Of a DNA stretch of 36,333 bases, positions 16,212 to 24,270 are shown in pieces (positions within the stretch are counted from its first letter, which is position 1; every line of letters begins with the position of its first letter). Position numbers and translations under genes: made by a program. Below the pieces are notes generated by a model. It did not search any database. It was given only the letters and a program-made list of their open reading frames with translations, and was not told the DNA's origin. The DNA is from Solidesulfovibrio magneticus str. Maddingley MBC34 (GTDB lineage: Bacteria > Desulfobacterota > Desulfovibrionia > Desulfovibrionales > Desulfovibrionaceae). The stretch spans positions 1-36,333 of the forward strand of contig ALAO01000114.1 in assembly GCA_000307955.1 (NCBI GenBank), given 5' to 3'.

Positions 16212-17906
16212 TTAGACAACCTTGAACTTGAGGATTTCGTTGGTCTCGGGCTCGATGACGTGCACGCCGCAGGCGATGCAGGGATCGAAGGCATGGACCG
16301 TGCGCAGGATTTCGACGGGGCGCTTGGGATCGGCGATGGGGGTGCCGATGAGCGCTTCTTCGACCGGGCTCTTGTCGCCCTGGGCGCCGCGGGGGCCGAG
16401 GTTCCAGGTGGAGGGCACGACAAGCTGGAAGTTGTCGATCTTCTTGCCCTTGACGCGAATCCAGTGGGAGAGCGCGCCGCGCGGAGCGTCGACGAGGCCC
16501 ACGCCCTTGGACTCCTCGGGCATTTCCCACTTGGCGCACAAGGTGTTGTCCTTGGCGGAGCTGTCGGCGAACTCCTTGATCCATTTTTCCATGTTGGCGG
16601 CGACGATGGCGGTCTCGATGCCGCGGGCGGCGGTGCGGCCCAGCGTCGAGTGCAGGGCCGTGGCCGGCACGGAGAGCTTGCCGAGGACCATGTCCACGAC
16701 CTTCTTGAAGTCGGGCTGTCCCTTGGCGTAGGCGATGAAGGTGCGGGCCAGCGGACCGACTTCCATGGCCTTGCCCTTGTAGCGGGGGGCCTTCATCCAG
16801 GAGTAGTGGTCCTTGTCGTCGAGCTTGGTGTATTTGGGATCGGTGACGCCGTCGTAGGGATGCAGGCCGTCGGCGCCGGGCTTGTACCAGGAGTACTTGA
16901 CGTCTTCGTAGATGGCGCCGAGGTCGACCTTGTCCACCTTGCCGAGGTCGCGGTTCATGATGACGCCGGCCGGGAAGTACGCGGACTCCATGTGCTTCTC
17001 GGGCGTGCTTTCGTCGGTGGCGAACTCGCCGAAGCCCATGTAGTTGGTGCAGCCGCCGATGCCGCCCCAATCCTTGTAGAAGCCGGCCACGGCCAGCAGA
17101 TCGGGAATGTAGACGTCATTGACGAACTTGCAGACTTCCTGGGTAAGCGACAGGTAGTTGGCCAGGGCTTCCTTGGACATGGCGTTGTAGTTGGAGCAAC
17201 CGCCCACGACCGTGAACTGGGTATGGGGGTTCTTGCCGCCGAGGATGGCCATGGCGCTGGCCGCCTTGACCTGCATGTGCAGGGCTTCCAGGTAGTGGGC
17301 GGTGGCGATGAGGTCGACTTCGGGCGGCAGGTAGTAGGCTTTGTGGCCGCCGAGGAAGTAGGCGTTGGTGAAGATGCCGAGCTGGCCGGTTTCCACGAAG
17401 GCCTTCAGTTTGTCCTGAACGGCCTTGAGGCTTTCGGCGGAGTTGCCGGGGCGGGCCGGGGCGATGGTTTCGGCCAGCTTGGCGGCCTTGACCGGATCGG
17501 CTTTAAGGGCGTTGGTCACGTCCACCCAGTCCAGGGCGTGGAGGTGATAGAAGTGGACCAGGTGGTCATGGAGGTACTGGGAGGCCATGACCAGGTTGCG
17601 CATCATGCGGGCGTTGGCCGGGATGTTGACCTTGACGGCGTCGTCGACGCAGCGGGTCGAGGCCAGGCCGTGCACGTAGGTGCACACGCCGCAGGCGCGC
17701 TGGGTGAAGTGCTGGGCGTCGCGGGGATCGCGGCCCTTGAGGATGATTTCCAGGCCGCGGAAGAGCTGCGAGGAGCTCCAAGCGTCTTTCACTTTGCCGT
17801 TTTCCACTTCGACCATGATCCGCAGGTGACCTTCGATGCGGGTGATGGGATCGACCACAAGGGGGCCGGTGAAGGTCGATTGCGGCGTGGGTTTGCTCTC
17901 AGCCAT
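16212..17906 (-). CDS. hynA: periplasmic [NiFe] hydrogenase large subunit
   Basis: 564 residues. It holds the Ni-Fe(CN)2CO active site for H2 oxidation or production. The N-terminal metal motif is QRACGVCTYVH with Cys72 and Cys75; the C-terminal one is DPCIACGVH with Cys543, Cys546 and His549. The codon at the first C-terminal ligand is TGC, so this is a [NiFe], not a [NiFeSe], enzyme. Fifteen residues after His549 (VIEPETNEILKFKVV) are the extension removed by the protease encoded downstream. It has no signal peptide; it should be exported folded with the Tat-tagged small subunit. GGAGGA precedes the start. Confidence 0.96.
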   Translation of the reverse strand: MAESKPTPQSTFTGPLVVDPITRIEGHLRIMVEVENGKVKDAWSSSQLFRGLEIILKGRDPRDAQHFTQRACGVCTYVHGLASTRCVDDAVKVNIPANARMMRNLVMASQYLHDHLVHFYHLHALDWVDVTNALKADPVKAAKLAETIAPARPGNSAESLKAVQDKLKAFVETGQLGIFTNAYFLGGHKAYYLPPEVDLIATAHYLEALHMQVKAASAMAILGGKNPHTQFTVVGGCSNYNAMSKEALANYLSLTQEVCKFVNDVYIPDLLAVAGFYKDWGGIGGCTNYMGFGEFATDESTPEKHMESAYFPAGVIMNRDLGKVDKVDLGAIYEDVKYSWYKPGADGLHPYDGVTDPKYTKLDDKDHYSWMKAPRYKGKAMEVGPLARTFIAYAKGQPDFKKVVDMVLGKLSVPATALHSTLGRTAARGIETAIVAANMEKWIKEFADSSAKDNTLCAKWEMPEESKGVGLVDAPRGALSHWIRVKGKKIDNFQLVVPSTWNLGPRGAQGDKSPVEEALIGTPIADPKRPVEILRTVHAFDPCIACGVHVIEPETNEILKFKVV

Positions 17907-17975
17907 ATGCTTCCTCCGTCACGAAAACGTTCGGTGCTGGTGTGATGTCCGGTAGGCCCTTTGCCGAGGCGGGGA

Positions 17976-18920
17976 TTAGCCCTGCTCGTAGAAGGGGGTC
18001 ATGGTGTCCCAGAAGTCCGGCTCGCTGCAGCCGATGCAGGGGTGGCCGGCCTTGACGGGCCAGTTGACCTGGTTGAACAGAACCTTGGGGCAGTTGTTGT
18101 AGGTGACCGGACCCTTGCAGCCGAGTTCGTAGAGGCAGTAGCCCTTTTTCGCTTCCTCGGAATCGAAGGAGGGGGCGAATTCGGAGGCCTCGAAGTGCTT
18201 GAGGCGTTCACAGTTGTCGTGGACGAGCTCGCCGTAGAAGATCTTCGGGCGGCCGTTGGAGTCGAGTTCGGGGATGCCCTTTTCCAGGACATGGACCACG
18301 GCGCCGATGAAATTGATGGGGTTGGGCGGGCAGCCGGCGATGTTGATGGTGGCGATGCCGGTGGCTTCGGTGACGCTGATGGCCTGGCTCGGGTTGGGCT
18401 TGGCTTTCTGGATGCCGCCGTAGCACGAGCAGGTGCCGATGCAGATGACGCCCTTGGCTTTGGGGGCCAGTTTCTTGGTGGTGGCGAGCATGGGATGGCC
18501 GGAAACCATGCCCCAGTTGCCGCCGTCGATGGTGGGCAAGCCGCCCTCGACCACGAGATAGAAGCCGTCGGGGGATTCCACGGCCTTGTGCAGCGCGTCC
18601 TCGGCGGCGTCGCCGGCGGCGGCCATGATGGTCTCCTGGTAATCCAGGGAGATGGTGTCGAGGATCAGCGAATCAATGAACGGTTTGATGGTGCGCAGCG
18701 CCGCTTCGGTGCAACCGGTGCACTCGGCGTTGTGCAGCCATACGACGGACGGCCGACGTTTGGCCGTCAGCGCCTGGGCGACCTTGGGCGCGAACGCCGG
18801 TCCCATGCCCATGGCCGCGGCCACGGCGGCGCAGAATTTCATGAAGTCGCGGCGGGAGACGCCGTTTCGCTCAAGCCGTTTTTCCGCATCATCCCTGCCA
18901 AGACCCACGGAAAAGTTCAT
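17976..18920 (-). CDS. hynB: periplasmic [NiFe] hydrogenase small subunit (Tat precursor)
   Basis: 314 residues. A Tat signal with SRRDFMK at 22-28 and a hydrophobic stretch ends near residue 50. The mature part carries the iron-sulfur ligands: proximal cluster from AECTGC (Cys67, Cys70), GTCSCYG and AGCPPNP; distal cluster from VHDNC and CLYELGC; and a medial cluster from NNCPKVL and HPCIGC. The proline-containing pattern of the last set matches the [3Fe-4S] medial cluster of Desulfovibrio enzymes. It relays electrons from the Ni-Fe site, by known biology to type I cytochrome c3. There is no membrane anchor or cytochrome b gene next to it, consistent with a soluble periplasmic heterodimer. 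AAGGAGG precedes the start. Confidence 0.96.
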   Translation of the reverse strand: MNFSVGLGRDDAEKRLERNGVSRRDFMKFCAAVAAAMGMGPAFAPKVAQALTAKRRPSVVWLHNAECTGCTEAALRTIKPFIDSLILDTISLDYQETIMAAAGDAAEDALHKAVESPDGFYLVVEGGLPTIDGGNWGMVSGHPMLATTKKLAPKAKGVICIGTCSCYGGIQKAKPNPSQAISVTEATGIATINIAGCPPNPINFIGAVVHVLEKGIPELDSNGRPKIFYGELVHDNCERLKHFEASEFAPSFDSEEAKKGYCLYELGCKGPVTYNNCPKVLFNQVNWPVKAGHPCIGCSEPDFWDTMTPFYEQG

Positions 18921-19016
18921 AAACGTCCTCCTTGGTTTTACGAAGGGTCACGACCCCGACGTCTGATGGAGGCGTCCAGGCCGTGTTGCATCGTTCCCTC
19001 GCTGCGGCGCCTGCCG

Positions 19017-19068
19017 GGCGCGGCGGTCAGGCCGCGCCGTCCGGACTGGCGGCATATGCCTATGCCGC
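19017..19068 (-). promoter_or_regulatory. two tandem hairpins in the hynB leader
   Basis: A perfect 8-bp stem GGCGCGGC/GCCGCGCC with a 6-base loop (19017-19038) is followed by a second perfect 8-bp stem GCGGCATA/TATGCCGC with a 4-base loop (19049-19068). Neither has a T run on the minus strand. They lie about 100-150 bases before the hynB start, so they would be in its 5' untranslated leader if transcription starts upstream. The rest of the 18921-19254 gap holds no gene I can support. Confidence 0.5.
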
Positions 19069-19092
19069 TGCCTAGTTAGTGTTCCCTTTGGC

Positions 19093-19121
19093 AGTTCATC
19101 ACGAAATGGTTGTGACGTCAA
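19093..19121 (-). promoter_or_regulatory. tentative sigma-70 promoter for the hydrogenase operon
   Basis: On the minus strand TTGACG (19121-19116) is followed after 17 bases by TGAACT (19098-19093). The -35 is good, the -10 matches only 3 of 6 positions. It lies upstream of the leader hairpins. Confidence 0.25.
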
Positions 19122-19254
19122 TGGGGAATGCTAAATTTTTCACGTGATTCAGCGGTGTTACGAGCAAAGGGCGTCGGAAGAACTTCTGGATATGAAGTTG
19201 CGCGGCAAGGTTCCTTGGGTGTTACTGTTTTAAAAAAAATATACTGGCAACCGC

Positions 19255-20121
19255 TCAGCGCACGGCTCGTACAAGGCCGCGAATGTCGGCCAGGGGCAGG
19301 TTTTCGCCGCGCGCCAGCCGGGCCAGCAGGATCAGCTCCGGCCGGTACTCGAAGTGCATGAGGTCGAACTCCGACCACTTGCCGCCCCAGATGAAACCCT
19401 CGGCCTCGAAGGCGGCGACGATGGCGGCCGGGAAGGCCTGGCGCGTGGCCAGCATGTTCGTGCCGCGCGGCAGGTTGCGCCAATAGGGGTTGCCCTTGGG
19501 GCTGACGTCCACGGCGGCGGCAAAGGAATGCACGGACAGCCGGCGCGTGCCGGCGATGACCCGCCAGACCACGCCGCCGGAAGCCGGAAGCAGGTAGCGG
19601 CGCAGGGACGGATCGGCGGCCACGAGCTGGCCGAGCCTGGCCGTGGCCCGGGCAAAGGCGTCGGCCGCGCCATAGCGCGTGTTAAAGGCCATGGTCTGGC
19701 CCAGGAAGGCAACGGGCCGGCAATTGGCCGTCACCTGCTGCTTGTCGTGGCCGTAAAGCGCCAGGAACAGGGGCTCGACGCGACGCCGGCCCGGGGAAAA
19801 GCCCAGGGGCGGCTCGGCCGTGACCGGCCCCAGGGGGTAGGGTTCGGCTAGCATGTCCTTGATGTCGGGATGATCGAGCAATTCCTCGGGCGACTTGGCC
19901 CGGCCGTCGTCATAGGGCAACCGCGTGCCGTCGTTGAGCACGACGGCGGCCCGGCCGGCTCCATCGACCTCGATGGCGGTCATCAGGCCCGGATAAGCGG
20001 TGGCCATGACGGCCAGATCGCGGGAAGCCTTGGCGGACAGGGTCTGGGCCGTGGCCGGGGCGGCCAGGGCGACGAGCAACAGCACGGCGAGGCGGAAGGC
20101 GCGCGAAAAGCGGGTGGGCAT
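19255..20121 (-). CDS. M15 family peptidoglycan peptidase (D,D-carboxypeptidase/endopeptidase-like), exported
   Basis: 288 residues. The signal peptide is residues 1-26 (hydrophobic stretch ending APATAQ). The C-terminal half carries the M15 zinc-site pattern: SVHSFAAAVDVSPKG supplies His and Asp, and WSEFDLMHFEYRPE supplies the catalytic acid and last His. By family it cleaves peptide stems of peptidoglycan in the periplasm. The N-terminal 100 residues, with DGTRLPYDDGR, resemble the extra domain of related M15 proteins. The ATG at 20121 is chosen for GAGG 8 bases upstream and for the position of the signal peptide; longer frames have neither. Confidence 0.78.
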   Translation of the reverse strand: MPTRFSRAFRLAVLLLVALAAPATAQTLSAKASRDLAVMATAYPGLMTAIEVDGAGRAAVVLNDGTRLPYDDGRAKSPEELLDHPDIKDMLAEPYPLGPVTAEPPLGFSPGRRRVEPLFLALYGHDKQQVTANCRPVAFLGQTMAFNTRYGAADAFARATARLGQLVAADPSLRRYLLPASGGVVWRVIAGTRRLSVHSFAAAVDVSPKGNPYWRNLPRGTNMLATRQAFPAAIVAAFEAEGFIWGGKWSEFDLMHFEYRPELILLARLARGENLPLADIRGLVRAVR

Positions 20122-20389
20122 GGCGGGTATCCTCATGTTTGCAGCAGGCATACGGCGGCCCGGCGGGGAAGTGAAGTCCAAAACGTCGGGGCGGACGGTC
20201 AGGCCGCCAAGGCGGCGCTGCGGGCAGGGCGGGGTCAGGGAGAAGGCAAGACCAAGGGCCGGCGGCCGGCGGTTCGGCGGCATCGGCCAGGGAACGGACG
20301 CAAGGGGCAGGGGCAGGATGGGCGCGGCAAGGGCCTGCGGTCCACGGCAACCGGGCAGCATAGCCCCAAAGGGCGGCCGCCGGCAGCGG

Positions 20390-20959
20390 TCAGCCGGCTT
20401 TCTTGCGGCAAAAAAGCGACAGCAGCCAGCGGACCCGGGCGCAGACCGGGGCTTCGGCGGCCAGGGCCGCCTCGGGGCAATCGAGCAGCTCGGGGCGCAG
20501 GCGCAGCACCGAGCGCACGGCCAGCTCGGCCCCGTAGCCGGTCAGCGCGGCGCACTGGGTCATGTGGGCGCTGGGATCGTTTTTCACATGCTTGGTCAAC
20601 ACCCGGCAGCACGACGACTTGTGGCGTTCGGTGAAGGCCTGATGGACGGCGGCGGATTCCAGGCGCACGCCGGCCCGGGAGGCGGCGTGGTCGCCCCGGG
20701 CGCACAGCAGGCCAATGGCGGCGCAGGCTCCGGCCACGGCCCCGCACAGGCAACCCTGGTCGCCCAGGCCGGCGGTGAGGCCGGCGGCCATGCCCACGGC
20801 CTGGTCCTCGCTTATGGGCGAGCCGAAGGTTTCATTGACGGCCACCAGGATGGCCTCGGCGCACAGAAGCTTGCGGTGGGTGAAGAGCTTGGACGCCTTG
20901 TCGGCCACGGTCAGGGCCAGGGCGTCGATGCGGACGGTGTCGGAAAACGGCGCGTTCAT
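20390..20959 (-). CDS. C_GCAxxG_C_C family redox protein
   Basis: 189 residues, cysteine-rich (nine or more Cys), no signal peptide. The core GDQGCLCGAVAGACAAIG corresponds to the C_GCAxxG_C_C signature, preceded by KLLCAEAIL and followed by further Cys in KSSCCRVL, TQCAAL and LDCPE. Proteins of this family are common in sulfate reducers and other anaerobes and are thought to be redox-active; no reaction is established. The start at 20959 begins the conserved part, but its ribosome binding site is weak (GGTAGT). The long upstream extension of the frame crosses a terminator cluster and is rejected. Confidence 0.72.
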   Translation of the reverse strand: MNAPFSDTVRIDALALTVADKASKLFTHRKLLCAEAILVAVNETFGSPISEDQAVGMAAGLTAGLGDQGCLCGAVAGACAAIGLLCARGDHAASRAGVRLESAAVHQAFTERHKSSCCRVLTKHVKNDPSAHMTQCAALTGYGAELAVRSVLRLRPELLDCPEAALAAEAPVCARVRWLLSLFCRKKAG

Positions 20960-21085
20960 GATTTTTACTACCGCTTGCTGGCGGCATCGACAAGCCAGGG
21001 GCTGGTCGGCCGAAGGAGAGGGCGTGTCCGCCGCCGGTTTGCCGGGGTTTCCGAATGGCCGCAAGGAGAAAAACCCTCGGAACAT

Positions 21086-21147
21086 CCCCTGGCCAGGGGG
21101 ACCGGGGGGGATGATCCCCCCCGGTGGGGCGCGGGGCAAAGCCCCGC
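21086..21147 (-). terminator. cluster of three GC-rich palindromes (terminator/insulator)
   Basis: Read on the minus strand after the stop of the rhodanese-containing gene there are: GCGGGGC/GCCCCGC with a 3-base loop (21131-21147); perfect 12-bp arms ACCGGGGGGGAT/ATCCCCCCCGGT around one central base (21101-21125); and CCCCTGGCCAGGGG (21086-21099). A GGGTTTTTC tract follows. Confidence 0.65.
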
Positions 21148-21158
21148 ACTATCGTCCC

Positions 21159-22157
21159 CTACTTCACGGCTTCGACGGGGTAGGCCGCGCCCTTCCAGGC
21201 GAAGATGCCGCCGGGGTAGCGCACGACGTTTTTATAGCCGAGCTTTTCGGCCCAGACCGCGCCGTTGTGGCTGCGGGTGCATTTGACGAAGCCGCAGTAG
21301 ACCACGATGGTCTTGTTCTTGTCCGGGCCGAGCAGCTTTTCGTAGTCAGCCTCGGTCTTGCCGCCGGTCTCCTTGGCGTCCCAGGTGGCCATGTCCGGGA
21401 TGGGGAAGACGAAGTTCACCGCGCCGGGGACGTGTTCCTTCTTGAAGCTGTCCTCGAAGGGCATGGTGTCCACGATGACCATGGGCTTTTTCTCGTCGAT
21501 CCACTTCTTGAGTTCCTCAGTGGTCACCAGGCCGTAACCGGCTTTCTGGGTGTCGCGCACGAGTTTGACGGCTTCTTTTTCCTTGGCGGCTTCGTCCTCG
21601 AATTTGTCGGCAAGAGCGGGGGCGGCCAGGGCCAGGACGGCGGCCAGGGCCAGGATCAGTTTGCAGGCGCGCATGAAGACTCCTTGGGGGTTGCGGGTTG
21701 GCGAAAGAGGCGGGCGGTCGCGGCCGGCCCGCCAGGCAAGGCAGTAGGCGACCCCGGCCAGCATCAGGAGGTCGCGCCAAAGTGTCGGCCACAGGCCGTG
21801 GTACACTTCGCCCTCGACGTCGCCCGGGCCGTAGCAGCCGCAGTCGATGTCCAGGCCCTGACGGATGGCGTTGACCACGACGCCGACAAAGAGCACCAGC
21901 AGTCCGCCGATGACGGCCAGGCCGCCGGGGAGGTCAAACAGCAGCAGCAGCCCGCCGACGATTTCCAACACCGGCATGGCGGCGGCCACGGGTTTGACGA
22001 GGTCGGTGGGCAGGACGGCGAAGGCCTTGATGGTCAGGACAAAGGACCGCTGGTCGGCCAGCTTGAGCGCGCCGGCCACGATGAAGGCCACGGCCAGGGC
22101 GGCGCGCACGGCCCGGTATGTCCAGGGCGAGGCAAGAAGAGCGGCAATATGTCGCAT
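21159..22157 (-). CDS. MauE/DoxX-like membrane domain fused in frame to a rhodanese domain
   Basis: 332 residues from the ATG at 22157. The first 145 residues form a four-helix MauE/DoxX-type membrane domain with the paired cysteines DIDCGCYGPGD. After a short linker comes a complete second module: Met at 21674, a signal-peptide-like stretch ending APALA, then a rhodanese domain with the active-site region VVYCGFVKCTRSHNG and the substrate-pocket end PGGIFAWKG. There is no stop between the modules, yet AAGGAG lies 5 bases before the internal ATG at 21674, so a separate exported rhodanese of 171 residues (21159-21674) is probably also or mainly made. Likely role: thiol or sulfur-carrier redox chemistry at the membrane or periplasm (inference). 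Confidence 0.75.
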   Translation of the reverse strand: MRHIAALLASPWTYRAVRAALAVAFIVAGALKLADQRSFVLTIKAFAVLPTDLVKPVAAAMPVLEIVGGLLLLFDLPGGLAVIGGLLVLFVGVVVNAIRQGLDIDCGCYGPGDVEGEVYHGLWPTLWRDLLMLAGVAYCLAWRAGRDRPPLSPTRNPQGVFMRACKLILALAAVLALAAPALADKFEDEAAKEKEAVKLVRDTQKAGYGLVTTEELKKWIDEKKPMVIVDTMPFEDSFKKEHVPGAVNFVFPIPDMATWDAKETGGKTEADYEKLLGPDKNKTIVVYCGFVKCTRSHNGAVWAEKLGYKNVVRYPGGIFAWKGAAYPVEAVK

Positions 22158-22234
22158 GTCGGGCAACCGTCGGGGAAAAGTGATTCCAACGGCCTACCAT
22201 GCCTCGGCGGCAGCGACAAATATGGAAGTTCGAT

Positions 22235-22330
22235 ACGTTTGTCGGCGATGCATCGGCAAACGTGATGCGTTTGGCCGGAAACTGTGAGTTATAAACAAGA
22301 TCGGCCGATCTTGTGGACCGGCCGATCTTG
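22235..22330. promoter_or_regulatory. operator-like palindrome and direct repeat upstream of the MauE-rhodanese gene
   Basis: CAAGATCGGCCGATCTTG (22296-22313) is a perfect 18-bp palindrome; its right part CGGCCGATCTTG recurs 17 bp later (22319-22330). A third element, ACGTTTG/CAAACGT arms enclosing CGATGCATCG, lies at 22235-22263. The gap 22158-22487 contains no gene I can support besides these and the hairpin at its far end. Confidence 0.5.
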
Positions 22331-22430
22331 CGAGGCGCGTATTCGCGCGGATGAGCGCTTGTATTGTCGGTCTGGCCGTCGCACTGTCCAGACGACCCAG
22401 CCCCCTTTAACCCTTTCTTCATTTGGGGGT

Positions 22431-22451
22431 CCGGGGGCCTCAGGCCCCCGG
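22431..22451 (-). terminator. GC-rich hairpin after the LysM gene
   Basis: Perfect 10-bp arms CCGGGGGCCT/AGGCCCCCGG around a single central base, 37 bases beyond the stop on the minus strand. No long T run follows, but the position suits transcript termination or protection. Confidence 0.55.
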
Positions 22452-22487
22452 CCACCGGAGGCTCTCTTCCCTCTTCTCGCATCCTCT

Positions 22488-23462
22488 CTACTGCGCCGGC
22501 GGCGTGACGACTTCGATTTCCTCGCCTTTTTGTTCCGGCTTGGGTGCGTCTTTCTTGACCGGGATGCGCAGCACCGTGCCCGGGCGGATGTTGTCGGGCT
22601 CGATGTCGGGGTTGGCGGCGATGACGTCGCGGGTGCGCGCGCCGTGGGCGTTGGCCACCTTGGACAGGATTTCGCCTTCCTTGACGGTATATTCGATATA
22701 TTGTCCCGGCGGCAGCGGAGCGGCAGGCTTCTTGGAGGGCTTGTCGCCGCCTTTGCCCGGCAGCTTGATGGTGGCGTCGGCCTTGAGGTTTTTGTCGGTC
22801 AGGCCCGGGTTGGCGGCTTCGATGGCGGCGATGGTCGTGCCCTGGGTTTTGGCGATGCGTTCCAGGCTGTCGCCTTTCTTGACGCGGTAGCCGCCTTCGC
22901 CCGAGGCCGGGGCGGCGGCCTCGGCCGGGGCCTTGGCGGTCTGGCCCAGGCTGGGTTGGGTTTTGGCCGAGGCTTCGGTCAGGGGGGCGTAGAAATAGAA
23001 CACGCGCCCGGCGTTGCCGCCAAGGTCATGGCGGTGGCCGATAAACACCGCGCCGGGCCAGTTCCAGGTGGAGACCACGTAAGGATGGCCTGTGGCATCG
23101 GTCTTGCGCCGGGTGGCGTCGGGCGGGCCGTATTTGGCGACCAGACCCTTTTCCAGGGCTTCGGAGGCCCCGGGGGCGTCGTAGCCGATCTCGGCGTGGT
23201 AGAACTGGTTCTTGAAAAAGGAATAGGTGACGTTTTTAAGCGGCATGCCGCCGAGTTCTTTTTTCTCGCCGGCCCGTTCGCCGTGGACGATGTCGCCGTC
23301 GCGGTCGATGGGCTTGAGGTCGGGCAGGGACGACGTCGGCGCGCCCCAGGCGACGCCTCGGAAATCGGTGGGTTTCTTGTCGGCGTCGGCGGCCAGGGCC
23401 GGGCCGGCGGCCAGGGCAAGGGACAGGGCAAGGGTCAGGGCGGCAAGGCGTCGCATGGGCAT
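22488..23462 (-). CDS. exported protein with two LysM domains
   Basis: 324 residues. The signal peptide is at 1-24 (stretch ending GPALA). Residues about 30-170 form a domain I do not recognise, beginning PTDFRGVAWGA and containing YSFFKNQFYHAEIGY; such domains occur in Desulfovibrio exported proteins. Two LysM peptidoglycan-binding repeats follow: YRVKKGDSLERIAKTQG near 190 and IEYTVKEGEILSKVANAHG near 255, separated by a Pro/Lys linker. The start at 23462 has GAGGA about 11 bases upstream; the Met two codons later is possible. It follows motB after 52 bases, so it may be co-transcribed and act at the cell wall near the stator complex (inference). Confidence 0.75.
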   Translation of the reverse strand: MPMRRLAALTLALSLALAAGPALAADADKKPTDFRGVAWGAPTSSLPDLKPIDRDGDIVHGERAGEKKELGGMPLKNVTYSFFKNQFYHAEIGYDAPGASEALEKGLVAKYGPPDATRRKTDATGHPYVVSTWNWPGAVFIGHRHDLGGNAGRVFYFYAPLTEASAKTQPSLGQTAKAPAEAAAPASGEGGYRVKKGDSLERIAKTQGTTIAAIEAANPGLTDKNLKADATIKLPGKGGDKPSKKPAAPLPPGQYIEYTVKEGEILSKVANAHGARTRDVIAANPDIEPDNIRPGTVLRIPVKKDAPKPEQKGEEIEVVTPPAQ

Positions 23463-23514
23463 GTGACTATGGTCCTCCGTGTTGTGCGGCCCCAGTCTAC
23501 GCCAGGGCGGCATG

Positions 23515-24267
23515 TCAGTACAGCACTTGGGAGGCGGTGGCGTCGGGGCGGTGGAAGTAGAATTCCACCCGGCGGTTGGCGGCGGCGGCCTCGGGGGAGG
23601 TTTCGGGCACCAGCGGCCGGGAATCGCCGTAGGCCACGGCCCGGACGCGGCTGGCCTGGATGCCGCCGCTGGCGATGACGGCCCGGGCGGCGGCGGCGGC
23701 CCGGGCGCCGGAGAGTTCCCAGTTGGAGGCGAAATGCCCCTTGGCCGCTTCGGCGGCGTCGGCGTGGCCTCGGATGATGAGGAAGACGTTGTAGGTCTTC
23801 ATGACGTCCACCACCTCGGCCATGAGTTTTTTGGCCTGCTCGGTGAGTTCGGCCGAGCCGGGGGCAAAAAGCATCCCGTTTTGCAGGCGCAGCAGCACGC
23901 CCACGTCGTCGGAGCTGATGCCGCTGCTGTTTTTGAGAAACGGGTCCTCGGTGATGATCTTTTTGAAGCGCACGGCGATGGCGTAGCGCATGGCGTCGTC
24001 GCGATTGAGCGCCGCGGCGCGTTGGCGCTCCATGGCGTCGGGGGAGAAAAGCGCGCCTTGGGCCGGCTTGGGCTCGTCCTTGAAATACTGTTCAAGCTGC
24101 TTGAGCGTAGCCGGCGGCACCATGTTGATGATCCACATGAGCAGGAAAAAGGCCATCATGGCCGTGACGAAGTCGGCGTAGGCCACTTTCCAGCTCGATC
24201 CATGGGCCTTGGGGAAGCCCGGGAGCTTGGGCGGCTTTCGGGGCGAAGATTTTGGGACGGCGGCCAT
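23515..24267 (-). CDS. motB: flagellar stator protein MotB
   Basis: 250 residues. A short cytoplasmic N-terminus leads into the single transmembrane helix YADFVTAMMAFFLLMWIIN, where the Asp (about residue 32) is the proton- or sodium-binding residue of MotB stators. The C-terminal half is an OmpA-like peptidoglycan-binding domain with IIRGHADAAEA, LSGARAAAAARAV and NRRVEFYF. It pairs with MotA to convert ion flow into flagellar torque. It starts 3 bases after the motA stop. Confidence 0.92.
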   Translation of the reverse strand: MAAVPKSSPRKPPKLPGFPKAHGSSWKVAYADFVTAMMAFFLLMWIINMVPPATLKQLEQYFKDEPKPAQGALFSPDAMERQRAAALNRDDAMRYAIAVRFKKIITEDPFLKNSSGISSDDVGVLLRLQNGMLFAPGSAELTEQAKKLMAEVVDVMKTYNVFLIIRGHADAAEAAKGHFASNWELSGARAAAAARAVIASGGIQASRVRAVAYGDSRPLVPETSPEAAAANRRVEFYFHRPDATASQVLY

Positions 24268-24270
24268 GCG

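Noticed and set aside
20122-20361. Extended start of the M15 peptidase gene
   Set aside because: The extension is Pro/Arg-rich and puts the signal peptide inside the protein; GAGG precedes the ATG at 20121.
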